Positions 57,096 to 64,000 of a stretch of 64,000 bases of DNA are shown piece after piece. This stretch comes from Haliclystus octoradiatus (taxonomy: Eukaryota > Cnidaria > Staurozoa > Stauromedusae > Haliclystidae). The stretch is taken from assembly GCA_916610825.1 (NCBI GenBank), contig OU744447.1, positions 818,146 to 882,145 on the forward strand, given 5' to 3'. Positions within the stretch are counted from its first letter, which is position 1. Each line of letters begins with the position of its first letter. Under the pieces are notes generated by a model. It searched no databases. It was not told the origin of the DNA and saw nothing but the letters and a program-made list of their open reading frames with translations. A program made the position numbers and the translations under genes.

Positions 57096-60000
57096 TTGTA
57101 TCGAATGCGTTTTTAAATACTAATTAAAAAATGTTTACATACATTTTCAAACCCAAAGTAAATCTTAAAACTAACTTAAAATATAGTAAAATATAGTAAA
57201 ATATAACAACATTTTGATTAGAAAAGAGTATGTCCATGTTTCAAGGTACCCATGTACAAACAAACAAACACGTAGTCATTTATTTTCCCCAACCAAATAT
57301 TAGCTTCGAGGATTTTTCACAAAACTGTTGGGCACATCAAGGCCCATCAAGGGCACGTAAGTTTCCGTATCCTGCTACGTGTAAACTTGAAGGTCGCAAT
57401 TACGAAAACAATCTACTCATCAGGAATCACAATACTATTAATTAATTAGAATATAGCTATCGATATAACTCTATGTGTATTTATAGAAAATAATGATATT
57501 GGCGATGTTCAACCGACAAATTAACTTCAAATTGAAGATACGATGGCGACAGCTTCGATTATGTCTAGCGGTCCTCTATATGACTATTGACTATGTCCCG
57601 TGCTAATTTCTTTCAGAATGCTTTTTGTGCGAACTTTAATATAGTTTTAATTAGCCTGGCGGTTTCCAAGCACCTGAAAAGCTAAATTTGATAGATGCCA
57701 AAACGGTAAAGGAAAGCCCGCACACGACTTGCACACGACGCGAAATATTGAAAGAACGATACTCAATAGTCTTTTTTGGGACATAGTAATGGGGTGTGAA
57801 CCAAAGGGAAAAACCCCTTTCCCGAGCAACATCAGGAATACGGTCAATCAAACTCAGTCATTTTGTTACAAAATATTTGATAGGTTGAAATACAACTGTA
57901 GACTATCAAGTTATCACGGATAAAACTCAACGACGTGTTAAACTATCCAGTCAACCAAATATCGTAAACCTTCAATGGACCCTATTTCGAACCTCATCGA
58001 AGAATTTTTGATACCAAAAATAACACAGACACCAAACAGCCGACCATCATTCGTGTGAAGTTTTAACAATCAAATTTAATTTCGGTGATTGTCTATCAGT
58101 CTGAACATCAAGCTCTCTCTAATTAAATGTTGGGCAGCTTTCCAATACAAACAGACGATTTCCAAAATCCAATATATTTGGTTCGTATTTTATGATAACA
58201 AAAATTTTCTCATGAAGATTGTTGAAGTTAGGATTTGTTTATCTTATTTTTATGGCATTTTTGCAGAGCATGAGATGGAAGTACAATAGATAATGGTCTT
58301 GGTGATGAAATGAGCTGCTATTAAAATTAATTAATGAGGTATTTTATCTGGTTTGATTACAACATGTACGTGAGGGCACAGCAGGGAGGAGCGACCCCCG
58401 GGGTGTATGGAACATTAAACAATAGTAAGAATAATTAGTTACCTACCACATACCGAGATAATGGGGTTTTAATTTGCAATTGATCTGTGATTGTACTATG
58501 ACAAATAACATTGGAATGAAAATGAGAGGAATGAAGCTCGTTTTTAATCAATCGTATTTTTGTATCTCAAGAATTGATCATTTATTACCTTGGTTGAACA
58601 CCCCCTAACTGTATGTATGACCACGTTAAATTAAATTAATTTAATGTAATATCAATCGACGTTGCAAAATTTTGAAAGTAGACAGATAAAACCAGAAAGG
58701 GCTGTACAATTACGTCATACTGTTTTCAGAAGACAATAAAATCCCGATCAAATGGAATATTTTATTCGGTGTTCTTGGGAAAGCATTGCACTGCAGTATA
58801 GCGGCATAGCGGGCTGCTTCGATTATTTTTAATAAAGTTTGTCTGTTTATCACAGTAGGATTTTAAGATTAATTACACAAAAATAGACGATGAAGATATG
58901 TTGAGATCTCCTGTGGTTATACAAAGAGCATTTTGACGCCAATCTCAAAATATTAGCATTGAGTCTAATTTAACTTTCTTTGCACAGCTAGATGATTTCT
59001 TAGCGGGGTGCCGTCGCCACACAATGAACAGTTAAAAGTAATGTCTATAATCATCAAATCGATCACGTGCGTGCAATCTGATTGACATATCTTTTGTTCT
59101 AAAATGTCCGGATGGTCAGACATCAACACCGGTTGCGTGTGAATACAATAATACAATACGTTGATCTATCTTTTATCTTGTGAGAATGTGTCATGAAACG
59201 TTCTCTTTGACTCAATCAAACTCTATTTTCTTCTAATTTCCTACTTTGCCGGTGAATCACCACCGACATTCAAAGATCATCATTTGTTTGCAGATAACTT
59301 GACGATCCACGTGCTAAATACCAATGTCTACTCGTGATTACCGTAGAGGCTGTCCGATAACAAAACAGCCATTCCAACATTGCTGGTCCCTTGTTTGTAA
59401 TCAACTTTGCTCTGTGAGATATAATTCCAACCTTGTATAGGCTGTAAATAAAACAGTGAGACTGATCCCTAATTCCCTGAGAACTATGTATGCTGTACTT
59501 CTCTTTCTTCTTGATTTTTATCTTGATAAACTTCTCTATGAGATGTGCTCCCCTGTGGCTGAAATCCTGAAGGAAACAACGCCCGCTGCTTAAGAGGATT
59601 GAAAAAAGACAGTTTTAAAACAACCGAAAGGAATAAGACATGTCAGTTTTTAATCATGTTTGTCTGTGAAAAACTATTGGGTTAGTTTAATAAATTTTGC
59701 AGTTTCACTCAATCTGGTCAAACAATGATGTAGACTTTGGGACCCCCTTCGCGGTTCAACCATTCACACCTAAACGAACCCCATGAAATTTCACAGTTCG
59801 TCGGGGACCTTTCGTGCGATCATTCGAGTAACCCGCTGATGCTCAAACGTTTGGTGTTTCTAGTTAAAACAGCAGTCTTTACAATTCAAAATGTTTTTTT
59901 GTAGCTGCCTTGTCAAATCTAGAAGAAAATTCAGGTTCAAACAAGACGTCCCGTTAGCTTGTCATATCTCGAGGACTGACTTTTTCCCCACGACGTACAA

Positions 60001-60805
60001 TTTTGAATACCTCGCCCGGAGCGCGTCTTGAATTATGCATGGCTTCCCAAAGAGGCGCCTTGGCGAGACGGCGCCAGCGAGACTGTTCTGTCAATAGGAC
60101 ACAATAGGCGACAAGTCTTTGGAAAAGGTGGCCTGCGACGATAGAAATTAGGCCAATGGAAGTGAACCGATATCAGCCCAGCTATTCCTCCGTAGTTATG
60201 AGAGCTGAGAACAGGAGATGTCAACACAATCTTATTGCTTCCTCGCGGTTTTCTCAGCGCCAAGTCTTTTCAACGCTATGCTCGCGTGCTGATTTTGAAT
60301 TGACCGCAGGAGTCTTGCTACAGATAAAACTATATGCAACGCCCCTCTGTTAGGGAAACGTCATCATACACCTCGATCGACCTGTAAGTGGAAGTAGACC
60401 AAACCCTTTCGTGCAGCCTTTTCATATGATTTAAGCTTGTAAACGAGTGTTTGTGTCGCCACGATCAATAAGTGCTTATTGGATGGCCATAGTAGTCCAT
60501 AGGTGTCTGTCTACCAAAACGATTAAGCATTTAAAAGAACGTTGTCAAACAGTCAGATTACATCATTATCATCTGACTGACATTGGGGTATTGTTAGAAT
60601 ATTCTGTACTGGATATCAATTCAGTCAGCCCGCGGTCTGTTGTGCCTATTCAAAGGTGAATGACGTTGAGCACACACGCTCACAAACACAAGGAGAACGG
60701 AACCGCTTCACATATTAACGTTTAAACTGCCTCGTTGGTCGGACGAAACGAAAACGATAGCGATTACTTGTTCATGTAAAGTTTCATTTTATTTCAAAGA
60801 TCATT
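57096..60805. other. Intergenic region upstream of the ZSWIM gene
   Basis: No protein match in any short open frame. Composition rises in G+C between about 59740 and 60350, probably the upstream regulatory region of the ZSWIM gene. No tandem or inverted repeat stands out. Confidence 0.4.
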
Positions 60806-63731
60806 ATGGCATCTAATGCCAAAAAACGTTGCCTTAGTTCAAGTTTATGTACAGCGTTCGACTCTTCAAAACACGAACTCTTAAAGGCGCACGTGGATTG
60901 GCCCTTAGCAACGTATGTTAGAATACCGTCACTGACAGACTTATGTGCAAAAAAAGTGGCAGAAACGTTTACTTTTCAAGATGTGGAAGAAAGACTTCAC
61001 CCAGTACCAGAACCTCTTCAACGTAAAATTGTATTTTATGCATTTCCAAGGAATGAACAAGATATCAAATTATATTCATCAAGCTATTCGACGTTACAAT
61101 CGTCTTGCGATGGCAACAATAATAATATCAATAACAGTCGACAGCCATTTTCAGTGGCACAAAATTTGATCGAAACTGATGGAGTTAGAGATGTGTTACA
61201 AATAGGTAGGTCATTTCATCGAACGAACATATTGTATTTTATACATCCAACAGGTTGTATATGACTAAATTATGGCTTGGTTTGAAGGGGTTACTCAACG
61301 TTGCTTTATCGTCCCTAATTCTATTACTATGAATGGGCCCTATCCAAATCGTATTGTCTTACACATTATTATATCAAATTTTAACTGTGATGTGGACGAT
61401 TTTCGAACCAAAATTTTCGAGGTTTATTTTTTACTTGGATCATTACTTTTTCGTTTGCCTTTCATTTTTGTGTTCATCAAAACACGAATTCAATATTTAG
61501 TGGGGATTTGATTTTCCCATTTATTAATCTCTTTGTATTGTTCCAGTGTACCTGCTACTGTAAATAGTACGTGTTGGAACGTTTCATGTTCCGTTTGACG
61601 CGATTTTTCGCTTCTGCGTCATAATTTCCTGCCGTTTTCTGTCCATGACCTGGCGCCACAGATTTTAGGTGACGCTGTGACTAGTCACAACAAGGGATTC
61701 AATACGCGCTGTCACCCCTGTCGAGTTCCCTGTTTTATCTAACTGTGACATACAAATCGGTCCACTTATGGGGGGAGCACACACTGCTAAAAGTGAACAC
61801 CGAAATATGAAATCCCCGAACTCTACATACTGCGATGCAGGGTTCCCTTTGATTGTGAACGCTCTTTTTCTCATCTATGCCGTAAAACGACAAACAAGCG
61901 AGGGTATCATGGTGATTGTTTTATCTTTACCAGCAAAAGATAACCACGTTTTTCATGATATCGTTGGGTTCTCACAGGTAGGAGAGGACCTGTTTGTTGA
62001 AACGCCATATCGCATGGTCCTCATGATATGGGATAGGGAACGAACGCATATCACGATTTTACAAAACGTCTTTGATAAACTGGTTTCGTCAGCTACATTT
62101 TATGGTATCCTGATTGCATCTATTGTTAAAATATGCGTTTCATCTTGGCAGGGGTTTGGAAATTTTTAATTTAAAATTCGCCCACAGAATTGGTCTATTA
62201 AGACCTGTTGTTTAGAAGGCGAACAAAACTTTCTATCCCAAACTCGTGACTTTTTAAGGAGAATTGAATAAAACATAATTTATACTCAGTAATTTCTGCT
62301 TTGTTCTTTGTCTTGTTGTTCTCCGGTGTTTACCAATTACTGATTTTGTCTTTGATTCAAGTGTCCCAAGATTAAACACCGTAGGTTCATTTTCCTATGT
62401 TCAATTTATAAGAACTCCCGCCCTCATTTGTATTATAAGCGGAAAGATCTTTAAAGTTTTGTATATAGATGGTTCCTCGTATCGTGTTCTATTTATTTCT
62501 ACCATGCTGTTTATTGTAAAGAACATTTGTTTACATTTTTGGTCAAACACAGCGTGAGGCAATCCACCTAAAACAATGCTATGGAACGTAATTTCTGTTG
62601 CTTTCCTTTGCTGTGAACTCTTCGGAAGAATTCAAACAATCGCTCGTAAGGTTTGCGGTGCATAAGCTCGCGCCATTCAAGAGGATGTTTCCCGCCAAGT
62701 AACTTCAATACTCAGTCAATTATAAGATCAGCATACGGCACGATATCACCACGTGATACCAAATTCGACTCTTACAGATAGCTAACCATCTTTTGTTGAT
62801 CCGTTTTTGTTGCAAATATCTTCGTAGACAATGCTACTTTTGTTGGATTATCAGAGGTTGAGTTTTATGTCTCGCCAGTAATCATGATAACACAGCTAGG
62901 CTTCCTTAAAAAATTATCAAATCAAAATATTACAATTCCTTTTCAAATTATCAATGACGTCATAGTTGACGAATTATTAGACCTGGCATTGATTAATAAG
63001 AGGCTTGCCTCTTTTTCTGCAGTCAAACTTATCTAATGTTACATGATTGAATTGAATTTCAATTATTTTTACTTCATTTTTCAAACTGGTATAGCTAGGA
63101 GTAGAGTGAGGCTGAAGAGTGGGTACTGTTGCCGCCCCCCCCCCAAATGTCCAACTTCTCATTTGCATATTTCTATGTAAGGGGATTTGCATCGTGAATC
63201 TAACTTTTCTCAATTGTTTTTTCTTTAGGATTTCATTTGAGTGGAGTTATTCATGAAACACACGGCATTTGCCATCAGAAACGTATCAAGCAATATGCCG
63301 TTTCAATGTCTTTTGATCGCTGTAAAATAACATCTGTCAGTTGCAATTGTTCGAATGGAAATCTATTTTGGTGTCACCATGTAGTAGCACTTGCGCTATA
63401 TCGTCTCCATCATTCAGAAGATGTTCCTATTCATGTGCCAATATCAGAAACTATACTCAAATTAGATAAACGTCAGTTACAGAAAGTATTATTACAGCTA
63501 GTTGCAAAACATGAAAACTTTATTTTACCATCAGTTCAGAATGCGTTAGATGATATCTGCGATGCTGAATCTGAAATTAGTAAGATGAATGGTTTACCAG
63601 ATCCAACTGCTGGTGCTTGCACGGGTACTTACAATCGTTGGTATCTTAATTCAGAACATATTAAAAAGGAAATACATGCTGGATTATGCCAGGGAAACAC
63701 TGGGAAAAGTATCAGTACAATCTTTAATAAG
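60806..63731 (+). CDS. SWIM-type zinc-finger protein of the ZSWIM4/5/6 group, N-terminal exons, partial
   Basis: ZSWIM proteins are putative substrate receptors of Cullin-RING ubiquitin ligases; roles of ZSWIM4/5/6 in neural development are reported in vertebrates. Exons 60806-61205 and 63229-63731 join (..DVLQI-G-FHLSG..) to give the first ~301 residues. Seen in order: SLTDLCAKKVAETF (BC-box-like, near residue 50), QDVEERLHPVPEPLQRKIVF, then the SWIM finger FDRCKITSVSCNC..FWCHHVVALALYR with metal ligands Cys172, Cys174, Cys182 and His184, and NGLPDPTAGA. All align with vertebrate ZSWIM4/5/6. The start is the first ATG of the open frame. The rest (over 600 residues in relatives) lies beyond the right edge. 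Which paralogue it represents cannot be decided. Confidence 0.93.
61206..63228. other. ZSWIM intron 1
   Basis: Two-kb intron. An open frame of 133 codons at 61768-62169 has no recognisable family. A C-tract (CGCCCCCCCCCC) lies near 63135. No transposon ends found. Confidence 0.35.
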
Positions 63732-64000
63732 GTAATATTAGATTTATAATTATGTAAAATATATGCAGCTAATCTAGCTAATGGGTAGTAAGAGAAACAG
63801 ACACCTTGAGGAAAAATCTGTAATCCTTTTTTCTTTGTACACTGTACAACCAGTCACTGTCAGACACACAAAGACAATGACGTAAAATACTGTCAGTATG
63901 ATAACATTGTATTTCATGGAATAATTTTGAAAAAATTCAATCCTTTTCCAAGGTTGAACAGTAATGATTCAGTTTTGGTCTTGGGATTTGAATTAAATTT
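63732..64000. other. Start of ZSWIM intron 2
   Basis: Begins with the donor GTAATA after ..FNK. No feature visible before the window ends. Confidence 0.5.

Noticed and set aside
61768-62169. 133-codon frame in ZSWIM intron 1
   Set aside because: No recognisable domain, and the frame is not joined to either ZSWIM exon. Length is possible by chance in this composition.

Overview
The window is AT-rich animal DNA. It has many short exons with GT-AG introns, and the introns and intergenic stretches are packed with small transposons. Protein matches are to conserved metazoan families, and nothing bacterial is present. The species cannot be fixed from the sequence. A marine invertebrate such as a tunicate would fit the compact, intron-rich genes, but that is a guess.

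Gene layout, left to right. (1) A transportin/karyopherin-beta2 gene on the minus strand (202-6094), with four N-terminal exons; the rest lies off the left edge. (2) A plus-strand coiled-coil protein of unknown identity (about 8439-12188). (3) A ZNG1/CBWD zinc-chaperone GTPase on the minus strand (13971-30336), with twelve exons placed and two still missing. (4) Head-to-head with it, 138 bp between start codons, a plus-strand coiled-coil gene of unknown identity in at least thirteen exons (30475-44276). (5) A complete Mpv17-like protein 2 gene (plus, 45505-49290). (6) A complete ISCA1 iron-sulfur assembly gene (plus, 50367-56516). (7) The first two exons of a ZSWIM4/5/6-type SWIM zinc-finger gene (plus, 60806-63731), running off the right edge. 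MPV17L2 and ISCA1 both act in mitochondria in other animals; otherwise I see no pathway logic joining these neighbours.

The mobile DNA is the richest part. I can define a 2.6 kb non-autonomous LTR retrotransposon (5-bp target duplication), a hAT-type MITE family (8-bp duplications), a TA-flanked MITE family, a tRNA-derived SINE family with two copies nested inside MITEs, a LINE 3' end split by a 1.9 kb segment of different composition, and several fold-back elements.

Two striking tandem arrays sit in introns of the gene at 30475-44276. One is thirty essentially identical copies of a 57-bp unit. The other is about 32 copies of a 16-bp unit that runs directly into a splice acceptor.

The most unusual observation is a set of dispersed short modules with the conserved core of hammerhead self-cleaving ribozymes (CTGATGA, stem II, GAAA, very short stem III, GTA or GTC). 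The copy at 39461-39505 keeps all three stems.
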